Shown one piece after another: positions 1-12,100 of a stretch of DNA of 64,000 nucleotides. Each line of letters opens with the position of its first letter. Position 1 is the first letter of the stretch. Origin of the DNA: Lanius collurio (taxonomy: Eukaryota; Chordata; Aves; Passeriformes; Laniidae); the NCBI GenBank assembly GCA_020086605.1, contig JACBWW010000028.1, positions 8,649,690 through 8,713,689 on the forward strand, given 5' to 3'. Under the pieces are notes generated by a model that saw nothing but the letters and a program-made list of their open reading frames with translations, was not told the DNA's origin and ran no database searches. The position numbers were made by a program, and so were the translations under genes.

Positions 1-3000
1 GGTATTTAAAAGCAATGGAAGATCTTCTAGCATGCTGTGCACTGTCCACCAGACGAGCTCATAGACCAGAGTGGTACACTTTGAGGGGTAGAAATCAGCT
101 TCTGAATTACAGCAAATACTTCCAGGTGCTCAGAATTACGCTGCTTCTACTGTAACACTTCACAGTACTTAGGCAACATGCCTTCATCAGGCTGCTCTTG
201 TGTAATGCCTTTGCTTGTGTGCAGCAAGGCCAGAGCATGCTCTGTGTGTAACTGAATTAACCATGCTGTGTGTGAATCCTCCTAGGGGAAGCCCTGTGAG
301 ATGAGAGAAGTGTAACTGCTCAGGACAGAATTTTCCTTTAGGTCCTCAAAGGTGGAAAAAATACAGATACTGCTTCAGACAAGGCTGAACATTTCAGAAA
401 ATAACAGTTCTGGTATGTTGGAAGAACAAGCTCTTGAAATATGAACAGAATTCCAAGTTTCAGGCTATAGCAATTCTACAGAGTCTCTTTATATCCTGGC
501 AGTTGTTTATGCTTTTGTACCAAAGGTATGTGAGTGCATTCACAGAGAACAGTCTAAGCAGCTAGATTTGGCGCTCTGTTCACTGAGTCTGAAAAGGAAG
601 ATGGTGCTCTTCTGCACTGAATTTTATCATCATGTACACACTTTGCTCTTCCCCATCTGTGTCTATTCTATGTGTAAACATAGTACTTGAGAATTTTGCA
701 GACATTAAGCTGTCAATTGCTTACATTCAGCTATGCACATGTAGCTGTTTTCTGGAGGCACAGACAAAGTACAAACGTATTTTTCAGTAATTCAACTTAA
801 TTTACTGAATAACCAGTATGCCTTTTGTTTCATTGTCACACAAAGTGTGTGAAAGCCTATCCAGATGTAAATTGTTACTAAGAGTGTTGGTGTGCAGACT
901 ATTAGGTAATGTTTTGAGATGCCAGTTATCATAAGCAGAAGAGGACATCAAAATAGAATTACTTATTTTTTTCGCACATGGTGCATGTTTAATAAGATCT
1001 TTAGATTCTTCTTTTTAAGAAGGTGCTTCCTCACTTCATGAATGCTACCATTTATAGCAGCATGCACTTCAGTCAAGAAATTGCTTTAAATCTTTCTGAA
1101 TTGAGCAGGCAGAACAATATTGCAGTGACTTTCAATGTTCAGAGCTTGGAGCTGACATACAGCTTTGTATGTTTTCCAAGTAAACGTGTATCTTGAACAC
1201 AGTAGTGGAGGGCTCTTTTGTGCTGTTACACATCTATGGACAAATGATAAATAGTGCATCTTAGAAAAAACTGAGGTGTGCTGTGAATTTGAAGCAACCA
1301 ACAGATCAATGAAAAGATAATGAAAAGCAAAAACTTAAAAAAGATAAAGGTAATGCTGTTTCTTGCCCTGCAGAGTTAGATAGAATTAACTGACATAGAT
1401 AATGATGAGATAGGGTGGTAGATAAGGTGTTAAGATTAGGCTAAAGAAAGAAGCTTGCTGTGAGCTCTGAAAGCTGCCAGGATCCCTCAGCAAGCCTTCA
1501 GCTTTCTATGGCTTTCTGCCTTTCATGTTCAGAGAATAGGTGCAAGTAATCTTTCCAGTCCTGCACAGGTACAATGTTTGATGTCAGAAATTGAGGTGTC
1601 AGAAAGGTTTAAATTTTAAATGTCCTGAATCTGCTACATTAGAGAGTAATCTGAGAATCTAGGTGCTCAGTTTGACATGTGACACTGCCATTAATCTGTT
1701 TAGCTGCCTTGAACAGGTAACTTTGTGTCAGGACTCATGTCATCAAAGCAGAGAAAAATATTAATAAACTCTGATATTCAAACGGTTTAAATTCAAAATA
1801 TTAGTGCAACTCAGCCCAGTCAAGGGAAATCTAAAGTTAAAGCTTTATTAGGAAGTTCCCATGTTTTAAAATCTTGACTTGCTTTCACAGATGAGAATCT
1901 GGTCTGTACTAAGGATGGCTTTGGATTTTTGCATGTCCACATTTTTAGTACTAGAAAGCAGAACAGACAAATCTACAGATGAAAAATTACTCTTATTTAT
2001 AACTGTAGTGGGAAACTTCTGTGGGAGTTTCAAGCTGGTCTTTATGAAAGCGCTTTGCATTCCTGGACGGGGAAGAATCTAAATTAATGTCTTGCTTATG
2101 TATTGCAAGATACAGTTAATTACTTTCTTGGGATGCCAGAATTTTTCTGTAACATGGATTTCTTATGTTCTACCCCCTCCATTTGTTACCCTTTAAATGA
2201 ACAGGCTTTGCTTTGCATGTTGAAAAAGTTTACCTGCAGGAACTTCACGTTGCTCAGCTGAGAAGTACTAACATGTACATGTTGAATATGCTCATCCACT
2301 TTCTTAAACAGGCTTTTTTCTCCTTACCATTAACAAATTTTCTTTAACAAATTTTCAGCACAGCAGGTTGCTGATGGTCACTGTCTGAACTCTAGTGCAA
2401 AGTACTACTTTAAAAAACAACCTACAATCAAACAAAAAACACACCACAAAGCTCTTAGTAGAGGAATAAGAAAAGAAAAAACACTTGTGTTTCTTCTGAA
2501 TACCTCTAGAGTTTCTGCCATAAGATACTGTAAAAAGACTCAAAATAGAAAACAGAATATTCTGCAGGTTCTGATCATGGTTTAAAAACAGCATTTTAAA
2601 TGTCTCAAGCTTTTCTGAATCACACCATCTGCTTCATAATAAATTTAAGCATATTTAATCTTTATTTTTTTAGATCCCAACAATTTCTATGAAAAAGTAC
2701 TCTCCTTATTCTTTCCTTAATCATCATATCTTTTGAATTCCAAGCATGCATTTAGATTCATGCAGTTCAGGATAAGCAAGCAGTAGCGGAAGGGTGCTGA
2801 GTGCTATGTCAAGTATAAAGATTTTTGGATTAAAATTGCATAGAATGAGCATACAGACATGGTTGTTATAGGTAACACCCTCTTAGAGGTGCTTCTGTTA
2901 TCCTTATTCACACATTGTCTCCAGAATTTACAAGAATGTAAAGTCTGGGCTTGTTGCAGCTCAGAAATATTAAATCCTAGTTTGTTGGCAAGATTTGTCA

Positions 3001-4802
3001 GCCTTTGTATGTCAGCTGTGGGTTAATGTTTCAGATTCGTTGCAAGTGCAAGGTCTTCAAAAAAAGAGATAGTGTACAATACCCGAAGAGCAAGGAAACA
3101 TCAAAGACCTGAATCAATACTCTTACAAAACAGAGTTTAAGTGGAGCTAATGCCACATGGGAAGGAGAGATTAGTGGATGGAAAAATACCGGTTAATTAA
3201 ATGTAATTGAAAATCTTACTAACAGACGTCAAAATTGTTGTGGGTGATCTTACATAAAACCACAGTACAATATAATCAAAAGACTCTGCTCCTTTCAAGA
3301 ACTCTTGAGACACTGAGGATAATGGATGTCTAAGTTAGGCATAGTAGAAGGAAAGGGTGTGAGTTTGATAGCAAGGCAGTAGTGAGCTGAAGGCTTCTCT
3401 CTGCTAATTGTTTCCTTCATTGAGCCACAGAGATGACAGGAATTCTGGATTATGTAATTGAGCATCAATGCAAGGTCTGTCAAAGAGGATGACCTTTAAG
3501 TGCAGCCACTGAAAATAAATCATTTTACCATGACGTGCTAATACTCTCCTTAAGAGTTACTAGTTTTGGCCTTCCTGACAGCTGGTGCTCTACCATGTTT
3601 TAGTGCTGTCACAAAGACAGTTTTCAGGGCAATGACACAGTACACAGCAATTTCCAGTGGGAATCTTTGACTTTTTGTATGGAGAAAATAAAGAACTTGA
3701 CTTTTACATCTCTTTGTTTTTTATGATGGTGTCATAGCTTGTTATTTATAACAGCAGGAAATCAGAGGTTCAAAAAGTGTGTATTTCTGACATAAGGAGT
3801 GTCCTTGGTGGCACTGAGCCATGTAAGAGTCAGGTCTGGAGCTGTTGTCAGCAGCTGTGCTGCTCGCGCATACTGGGCAACAGCAGGGCCTTGTGCATCT
3901 GGTTTGTTTGAGGGCTGCAGCAGGATCCTTTATGATATGAGTCTGGTGTAGGTACAGCAGTTTTGCCGTGCTTGCATTTAGAAGGCAACTTTGAAAAATA
4001 CATAGGTGGCAGCTATTTTTGGCATTTTTTTAATTCTCTCAAGACACTCTTATTTCCTGATCCCTTCTCTAGTATTCAAGATCTCTTTGGGAGAATGATG
4101 AAAGCAAATGGAGGCCACAGTCTTAAATTGTGTACAGACAGCTTAATAATTTAATTTTGCGTCTCTATTCCAGAATTTGATCATACTTAGAGTAAGGGTA
4201 GTGTACCCTAGTGTACATACCTAGTGTATAGGTAAGGACATCAGTATATTTAAACATTTCTGCTCAGATTGAATGAAAGATGTTTGTATAAGCACATGCG
4301 CAAACTTTGTGATTAGCTCATTTTTACCTGTTATATATATAACACTTGTGTTACAGTTTGAGATTACTCACATGAGAAATTAGGCACCATGAGTGTATTA
4401 CTCCATTGTTATTGTTGAGTTGAACATGCAATGGCTACATTTTAAATCTAGAACCTGGTAAGTTTACTTAGTTTTTTTGGAAGGCAGTTACTTGATAATA
4501 TGCCTTGATTGTAGCTCCAGAGCCAGCTTGGGAAGGGATAGGATCTAGTTTGAGTTAAAAGCCTCTATTTTAAAATGTGTTAAAATGCATGATAGCTTAT
4601 GGAAGCTACTGCATGCTGTAAAATAAAAAAAGGAAAAATTAAGCCTATTTATTAGTAGCCTTTTCAAATGAGTACAAAGCTTTGAAAATTAGTGTATTCA
4701 TCTTAGAGTAATTTTGTACAGGGACTTCTAATTCCACAGGGTTAGAGTTGGGCCACAGAAGTCAAGTAAATATCTCTAATATTTTTCTGTCATTCTCACC
4801 AG
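1..4802 (+). other. INIP: INIP intron (5' part outside window)
   Basis: This stretch is AT-rich, carries only short ORFs that look like chance, and ends in a pyrimidine-rich tract with AG at 4801-4802 just before the first recognisable INIP exon. I searched it for the short N-terminal coding exon of INIP (about eight residues before the GFQNKN motif) and found no candidate followed by a donor site, so that exon probably lies to the left of the window. No transposon or RNA gene was recognised here. Confidence 0.6.
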
Positions 4803-4905
4803 GTTTCCAGAATAAAAATAGGGTTGCAATCCTGGCAGAACTAGACAAGGAGAAGAGAAAGTTACTTATGCAAAACCAGTCTTCCACAAATCACCCTGGA
4901 GCCAG
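4803..4905 (+). CDS. INIP: INIP coding exon (GFQNKN...NHPGA)
   Basis: The exon follows an AG at 4801-4802 and ends at GCCAG|GTATT. It encodes the charged helical segment with AILAELDKEKRK and the MQNQSSTNHPGA segment. The last two bases begin a Ser codon completed by the first base at 7430. An apparent continuation of the ORF past 4905 to 4972 is intron read-through. Confidence 0.95.
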
Positions 4906-7900
4906 GTATTTCATGTTCTTAGACCTGTTTGGTCATCACTGGTTACATCAAGGGAAGAAAGCAAACAGCTAGTGAGCTGTAAACTTATATAAATATTGAA
5001 CAGTAGTGTTTTCTGACCATCCTTAATAAGAAGGCAGAGGGACATTGCTCTTTAGGAACTTATTAGTATTTAAAATTGTTTACATAAATTGAATTTTGGC
5101 TTATGTAATTTCCATTTGAAAATGAGATAAACAGATATGCTTACTCAAGTGTATTAAAGTCTACCATGAAGAAAAGTCAGGAAGCAGACACTGGGAAAAC
5201 ATTTACGTATTAAGCTGAAATACACTGGGGAATGGAAGTAGCAGACCATTAAGTTCAGGATTTTGTGTGCTTAGAGAAGAACAATTACAGCAGGAGTGAG
5301 TTTTTGTTGAAACTCCCTATGTGCAAGACAAAGGCAGTTCATGTTACAGCAGATAATCCTGTAAAAGATGCTGTGTTGTAAGGATGATTCTACACCATAA
5401 AGTGCAATAATCTAATCTGAGCAGAAGGGCTGTTACTTGCATTTCTCCCATACAAGACAAAAAGGTCATATTTTTGTCATAAATCAGTAACTGGAAAATC
5501 ATACAAAAATGTATGTGGAGAAATTGAGATCGTTGAACTTTGTGGTTAGCATGAAGTGAATGCAGTGCCATATTCTAGACACAGTGTAACCTGCAACACC
5601 TGTACCAGAGTCAAATACTCTCACTACAGTCTGAGGGCTGCCCATGTCTTTTTTTCAGAGATTCCACTGCACTTTTAATTCTGTCATAATGTCAAAAACA
5701 TGCAAAATATTTGAAATGGCCTGATGTTGACTTCTGAGATAAGAAGTTATTAATAATAACTGCATGTGGTTATTATTCGAGCAAAATTGTTTGAAAGAAA
5801 ATCAGACTTATCATACTGTTATGTACAGCTCCTGGCAACAGTGTTTCCATACTTCATTAGAAGTCTGACAGAGCTTCAGGGTGTGCTTGTTTGCTCTTTT
5901 TTTTCTTTAAGGAAATACAGCAGTGTATTATAGTGAGCAGAATTAGAATTTACTAATTTTGAAGGGCATGGGTGGAACCTACAAAGCAGCAGTCAAACTC
6001 TGTGCTTTGGCATGGTAGGCTGATGTGTGATTTTTGAGAAGCTGACAGTTTTTTCATGTTGTGCCAAAGGTCTTGGACCACAGAGTTGTCAGAATTGAGA
6101 CAATAAAAATTGTGCAAACTTGACCAAAAGAGCTTGATGTACTTGAAACACAACAGTGGTATGCACAGTGTAAGACTGAATGAGTTAGTTAATTTCTGGC
6201 CTTGGCATGTGAAAATCCTGTATCCAAGAACAGAAGACCTCTTTTGAAAAATGTTAGCTCATGGTGAAGCCTTAAGCTTTTCTACAGAAATCATATTGAA
6301 AAGTTAGAGGGTACAGATTAAATTAAAATCAAATACCTTCAAAATAACTGAAAATACTGTGTTTTAAATAAACTGAGTAGTACTCTTCTCGAGCAGTGAA
6401 GCTTATCTTAATATTTGCCATAAGCAAAAATTTTTCTGAATTGTTTCGGTTTTGTTATGCATTTAGGCATATATTTGGCTGAAGATCTTTTCATGAGCAT
6501 GACTGCTTCTCAAAAACTGATTTACTAAATCAGCTGTTGACATTGAAGCTGTTGGTAAAATTCAGTTGATGAGTTTGCTTGGAATCCTCACCATTTGTAC
6601 TTTTGTCTCTGTGATTGGTAAGAGCAGGGTTTTCAGCAGCAGTCTCCAGTGACAGTTTCAGAGGTAGTTGTGAATTGTCTTGCAGTACAATTCTGATATC
6701 AATTCTCACCTGATTTCCATGTTACTTACATAGTTGGGTATATATATACTTATATAGAATTGGGGATGCTTTTTATGTCTTGTTTTTGGGTTAGGAAGGC
6801 AGACAAGTCTTAAGATATGAAAGACAAGGAAAAACAGTAATAAATTTTAATTGGAAACCTTATGCTGCACTGAGATAAGCTAAATCAGTTTTAGGTACTC
6901 CAAGCTCTTACCAAGAGATCATTATTTCAGTTAGCATCAACAGGAAGCTCCTTTAGCATAGGTAATGAACTGCTGTCCTCCCACCAAAAAACTATTCTTG
7001 TACTGAAATCTGCAGAGCTCTTGTTAGTCCTTCTGTTTATCACAGTTGTTTAGAACAGTCACTCGGTGACTGAGTGGTGGTGAAAGCACAAAGCTGCTTT
7101 AGAAATTCCTTGCATTGTGTAACACTGCACCCCAGTGGTTTCGCTGACTTCAGTGGGACTCAACCCATGAGTAAATTCCACAACAAGCTTCAGGTTTAGT
7201 TTGGCAGGAGTTTTTTATGATGGTTCAAATGGTACAGCTGTGGTCACTCTATCTACTACCCTTTTTTCTCTTATATTAACAAATAGTAATTCCAAGCAGT
7301 AACTGACAATTGTCAAGCCATGAGTGAACTAAATGGAGAGCTGAGGAAGTTATGGTATCCATGGCTAGAATTGTAAAGACACATGTTTTGTCTGTGGTCT
7401 GTATCATACCATCTTATTCTTTCTTTCAGCATTGCACTTGCAAGATCACCTCTGAATAAGGATTTCCGTGATCATGCTGAGCAACAGCACATTGCAGCAC
7501 AGCAGAAGGCTGCACTGCAGGTGAGCTGATACAGTCAGAGTTTAGCTTGGCTCTGTTTCAGATGTGCATCCCTTCAGAGAGCAGCCCTGCTCCTACAGAT
7601 ATTGAAAAACCCCTTTTAGAGATTAGGTGTCTCACATTTCTGTGTTTATCTTAAGTGAAGTCTGTTTCATTGTAGTGAAACTGTCCTTGGGTATGGAGAG
7701 CTCCACCCAGCCCCACAGCCATCTCTTTGTGTCTTGTTGAACTCCCTCCAGTTTGTATCTCAAACTGAACTCAGATAGCTTCCCTTGGCCTGCTGGCCAT
7801 GCTGTTGCTGGTGCGGCCCACAGTGCCAGTTAGCCTTGATCACTCCAAGGGCACACTGCAGGCTCAGGCTAAATTTGAGATCCAGCAGGGCTTTTCCCCA

Positions 7901-8521
7901 GTAGTGGAGGGAGAGAATGTGCAGAACATCTAATTTGCTGGAGTCCAGCCTTTGAACTGGAAAAGGGTATGTAGGATTTCACAAAGGTGTTCCAGAACCA
8001 TACAGCAGCTGCCTCCCTCAGGTGAACAAGCATATCTGCATCACTTGAGCAGAATCTTGGTGTCCCATGTTCAGGAGTGTGTCTGGTGGCACTCCATGTA
8101 GCAGCTGTCATAAACCAAGACTTGCAAGGTGGTTGTGGAAGGGACTGGAAAGACGGGGTTTAGGCAACAAAGAGCAATCTGGAGTTGATTTGCCCCACCT
8201 CCATGGGGTTGGCTGAAAAGATCAGCAGAGAAAATGTCCAAGTTAATTGTGTTGATGGGCCCTATTCTGATGTGGCTGATCTAAAATGCTGGGTTTGAAT
8301 TTGACTATCAGAATTAAGGAGCAGACTGGGAGAAGTAAATAATTAATGCTGCAGAAGCCATGAGGTTTTAAATCATGTCAGTGCTGAAGGGAATTACACT
8401 TTAACAAATGCTTTTCTCTTTCCAGCACGCACATGCACATTCCTCAGGATACTTCATAACTCAAGACTCTGCATTTGGAAATCTTATTCTTCCTGTCTTA
8501 CCTCGACTTGAGGCAGAATGA
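4803..8521 (+). CDS. INIP: INIP (SOSS complex subunit C), coding exons joined 4803-4905, 7430-7520, 8426-8521; 5' partial
   Basis: INIP (also C9orf80, hSSBIP1 or SOSS-C) is a small protein of about 104 residues. It joins INTS3 and the single-strand DNA-binding protein NABP1/2 in the nuclear SOSS complex, which acts in the response to DNA double-strand breaks. Three exons spliced at GT/AG sites give about 96 of these residues in one frame. Visible blocks in order are GFQNKNRVAILAELDKEKRK, LLMQNQSSTNHPGA, KDFRDHAEQQHIAAQQKAAL and the C-terminal HAHAHSSGYFITQDSAFGNL block ending PRLEAE. These agree with the family as I know it. Phases are consistent: 4803 starts with the last two bases of a Gly codon, a Ser codon is split across the first intron, and the second intron falls between codons. 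The start codon is missing because it belongs to an upstream exon outside the window. The gene faces KIAA1958 tail to tail, about 34 kb away. Confidence 0.95.
4906..7429 (+). other. INIP: INIP intron
   Basis: This intron begins GTATTT and ends TTCTTTCAG. It contains only short chance ORFs on both strands, plus short AT tracts such as the TATATATA run near 6740. I recognise no mobile element in it. Confidence 0.85.
7430..7520 (+). CDS. INIP: INIP coding exon (IALARSPLNKDFRDHAEQQ...)
   Basis: The exon is preceded by TTCTTTCAG and followed by GTGAGC, a consensus donor. It encodes the conserved DFRDHAEQQHIAAQQKAALQ helix. The exon was too short to stand out as an ORF and was found by continuing the reading frame from 4905. 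Confidence 0.95.
7521..8425 (+). other. INIP: INIP intron
   Basis: This intron runs from GTGAGC to a TTTCTCTTTCCAG acceptor. An 80-residue antisense ORF at 7869-8111 has no recognisable features. No repeat family was recognised. Confidence 0.85.
8426..8521 (+). CDS. INIP: INIP terminal coding exon with stop
   Basis: The exon starts in frame after CTTTCCAG and encodes HAHAHSSGYFITQDSAFGNL followed by ILPVLPRLEAE. A TGA stop lies at 8519-8521. The ending EAE differs slightly from the mammalian end as I remember it, which is within normal family variation. Confidence 0.95.
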   Translation, partial: HAHAHSSGYFITQDSAFGNLILPVLPRLEAE

Positions 8522-9160
8522 GGAGTGTTGTTTCTCTCAGAACTTCAAGATGTGATCTTTGTCCATAGCAGGAGCTCTCTGACCTTTTACTTTCTTTATG
8601 TATCTTAAAACCTACTTTTTTCTGGGTTTTTGCAAATGCCATTCAGGAGTGTGAACTTTAGTTATGGAGAAATAGTGCTGTTGAAAAATTTTTATCCTGT
8701 ATTTCTGTTCTTCTGTCAGGTCAAAGTCAAATGCGAGACTTTTCTTGGGGTTTGAAGTGCACAGGGTATGCTCTTCCCTGTTTCAGTGCTTCCTTTAAAT
8801 AAATATCCAAACCAGAGTCACCAAGAGATGCACAATCTATCAGTATTTGAGTTTCTTTTTATTATGTACAGGTATGATTTTTGTAATGAATAACAAGAAT
8901 TACTTCTGTCCATCAAAACAGACACGAATTTATCAAATGCATCAGCCGGTCTTCCTCCCCCACCCCCTCCTATGCAGGAACATTTCTAGTGTACTGTTTG
9001 CTGTTGTAGCATCATCTGATCTCAAGTCCTTAGTTAGAGTGTGCCTGCCTCTTACCTTGTTTTGTGAAAATATGAAAATGAATTAAAGTGGGAAAAAAGC
9101 AAATGTTTCAAACAGTCTTTTTACAGGCAAAATAAAACGTCGCAAGTTCTCTGGGCATTT
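8522..9160 (+). other. INIP: INIP 3'UTR with two candidate poly(A) signals
   Basis: AATAAA hexamers occur at 8798-8803 and 9131-9136, about 280 and 610 bases after the stop codon. Either could set the mRNA end, and transcript data would decide. The right-hand limit given here is an estimate. Confidence 0.5.
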
Positions 9161-12100
9161 TAGATGGAAAGTGTTGTCTGTAAAAACAATTCAATTTAAA
9201 AGGTCAAATTTTTCTAGTCATGCCTTTTTCAAGACTCAGTGGGTTTTATTTTTGTTCACTTTTTTCCTTAGTGTTTTTATCTGTGGTAAACAATTCCAGC
9301 TTCCTGCTGAAAGAAAATATGTTGATCTTAAGGTAATGATTTTGGAACTATGGTTGTGCTACCAGGATAGAGTAACTTAGAGTGAAAAATAATCCTTACA
9401 CAGACTTTCTTACATCTCCACATCTTTGCTTATAAAATTATGCTACTGAATTGATTGCTTTGCCTATGGAAGCAAGTTCTCGAAAATGGAAAAGAACAGG
9501 AAATCTTATGTGAGAACCATAAATCAGAAAGCATCTGTTAAACTGGTGCCCATTTGAAGCAGCTCTGTCCTTTGCAGGAATTTAGCTGTCCCCTGAAGTT
9601 TCCAGGGTTGTAGTTGGCATTTCCTTAGGGACATGTATGGTATCCTGTTTCCATATGCCTGAACCCAGTAAGCACTACTGAACTACCTGTTCATATTTCA
9701 CTGTTACTGTTTGCATTAGTCATGAATACAGAAGAAGTACTAAGAGATGGGTGCAGGTATGAGGAAATTGCCACTGCTTTCATATATCTCAGATGAGTAT
9801 AGGCTTTTGCAGAAACTGGAGCATACTGAAACATTTTCAGGAAGGAGAATCTTCTGGAGCCAGCCTGATAGAGCTTAAAGATGTGCAATTTTAACAAGAA
9901 CTATTCATACCATATGCTTTTTTTTGGATTCTGATGTGATGAGTCATGGGAGTGATGATGGTTTTTGTGGGCAGTGGAGAAAGAAGTCACTTCTGTTTTC
10001 AATGGTTGGCTCGGAGTAGCTTTTTCTTTTAAATTACCAGGAATGAATATGAAATTAGCATATGAAATTGTCCTGACACTTGTCATTATTCTGCAGTGTG
10101 AGCTGCATATCTTAGATGCTTTGAAGAAAAAGATCTGCAAATCTCAGTGTAGAGGAGGCAGCTGTGAATCTGTCCAACCTGGAAACGTGCACAGGCAAAG
10201 AAGTTAAAGTAAATGCAGCAGAAAATGTGGATTTTACATTTGTGTTGAATTTAACATTAAAGGAGCTCTGTGCTAAAAATTTGAACTATAGAATCTCTCA
10301 GTGTTGGTGTACAGATTGCAAATGATCCAGGCAATGAAACAATAATTGTTCTCCCCTGGAAAGTTACTGATGCTCCACTGAAGGAGTTAACACTTGTTGG
10401 CTATGTTGTTTTCAGCTTGGGTGTTGAAAGATCTGCTTTTGAAAATTCAGGGCCTAGGGTCAAGAGTTCGAAAAGGGGGTGGAAATGAACATAGCTGTTG
10501 TGATATTTTTAAGTTGTAATGTCTCAAATTATTCCTTGCAATTGTGAGGGTCTTGGTGATACATGTAGATAGGATTAACTCTCAAATACACAAATTACAT
10601 ATATGGAAGCAGCTATCTTAGACATTACAGACTCAAGCAATTACTGTCAGATGCATCAGTTTGTCTTGCCACTCTTTCTTTCCTACTCTTAATCAGTATT
10701 GAACACATTGCTCTAGCCCTATAGAATAATTTCAGCAAAACCCTTTCTTCTCTTGGAATCACATGTTCAAATCATTACTAGTTAGAATCCATGTGAACCA
10801 GGAAGTGTCTGGAATGTCTTGATTCTGGCAGTAACCACTAAGTTGATCACATGAAAACTGAAGGCTTGTAATGTAGTGCTGACCTGTGTACCTCAACATG
10901 CATAGCAAAGGTCATTTTACTTCATTTGCCACAGTAGTAATTAGCCTTCCCACTCGCCACAGGTTGGTGTAGAGCCTGTGGTGGTCAGAGCCGAATGGTG
11001 GGGTGAAGACAGCTCACAGACTGGGCTAATACACAGTGAGGTCATATTTTCTAGTGATGGCAGAGTTGTAGTCACTCAAGAACAGATGAGGTAAAGGGAT
11101 CAAAGATGTACTGAAGTGCTAAAAGAACTGAACCACAGCTCCTTTCTTAGCTCTACTTTTTCTTCCACTAGACAAGTTTTCACATCTTTGTTTTCCAAAG
11201 TCACCTACCATTTCCCCACCACTATAGGCTCTGGAAGATGCTCTTGTTTAACACAAGAAGCTTGGCCTGTAAAACAATGTGTAGTTTCCTGCCATGTGCT
11301 TTTAGTCTCGATTTTTCCTTAGTATTTTCATTCTGCTGATCTCCTAGAAGCACTGAAACTGGTCAATAGTACCTGATGTTGTATTGGACTTTATATCAGA
11401 ACACAAAATACTCCATGAAACTCAGTATTGGAAAGAAGTTACTCTCCTTAATGTTCCTTGCCTAGATTTTACTAATTGCTTTGATGTGCTCAGTCAGTTA
11501 AAATTGATAAATGCTGCTTTTGCCTTCATGTACTTTCAGCACTGGACAAGCCAGCTGTAATTTTCTAGTACTGTGGACACAGCTGGGTAGCACTGTTCAT
11601 GGCAAGGAGTCTAGTCTGAGGTACACACTTTGGATGGTTCTAGTCTTTTACTAAATCATCTTTGTAATTTAAAGGCTAGAGGTTATGTACCGTCTTGCTG
11701 CATAGCAGAGAAGTTAGTGCTCCAACCCAAGCCTTGTAGAAATACATGAGGAGGCCAGGCTTTTCCCAGCCTCATTTGAGAAGAGGAAAGTATCAAATAC
11801 CAACCAGTTTACAGGGAACATGATCTTGAACTGATGGAAGGAAGTGCAGACAATGACATCTTAAGAGTGCACAGCTTTTTATGGCTTCTCTTACAGAATC
11901 TGCAGTGTTGCAGGGGTAGAGCACAAGGGCTGAAGGAAAAAATGAGCCTAAAACTGTATGGTATGCAGTCACAGACATGAGGCAGTGACTATCTCAGTTC
12001 ATCCTCTTAAGCATTGTGGTATGTCATCCATTCAAAATGACGCTGAGAAAGCAATGGGATGATGATTGTTGGTTAAATTTATAGCAGTGATGATTCCTCC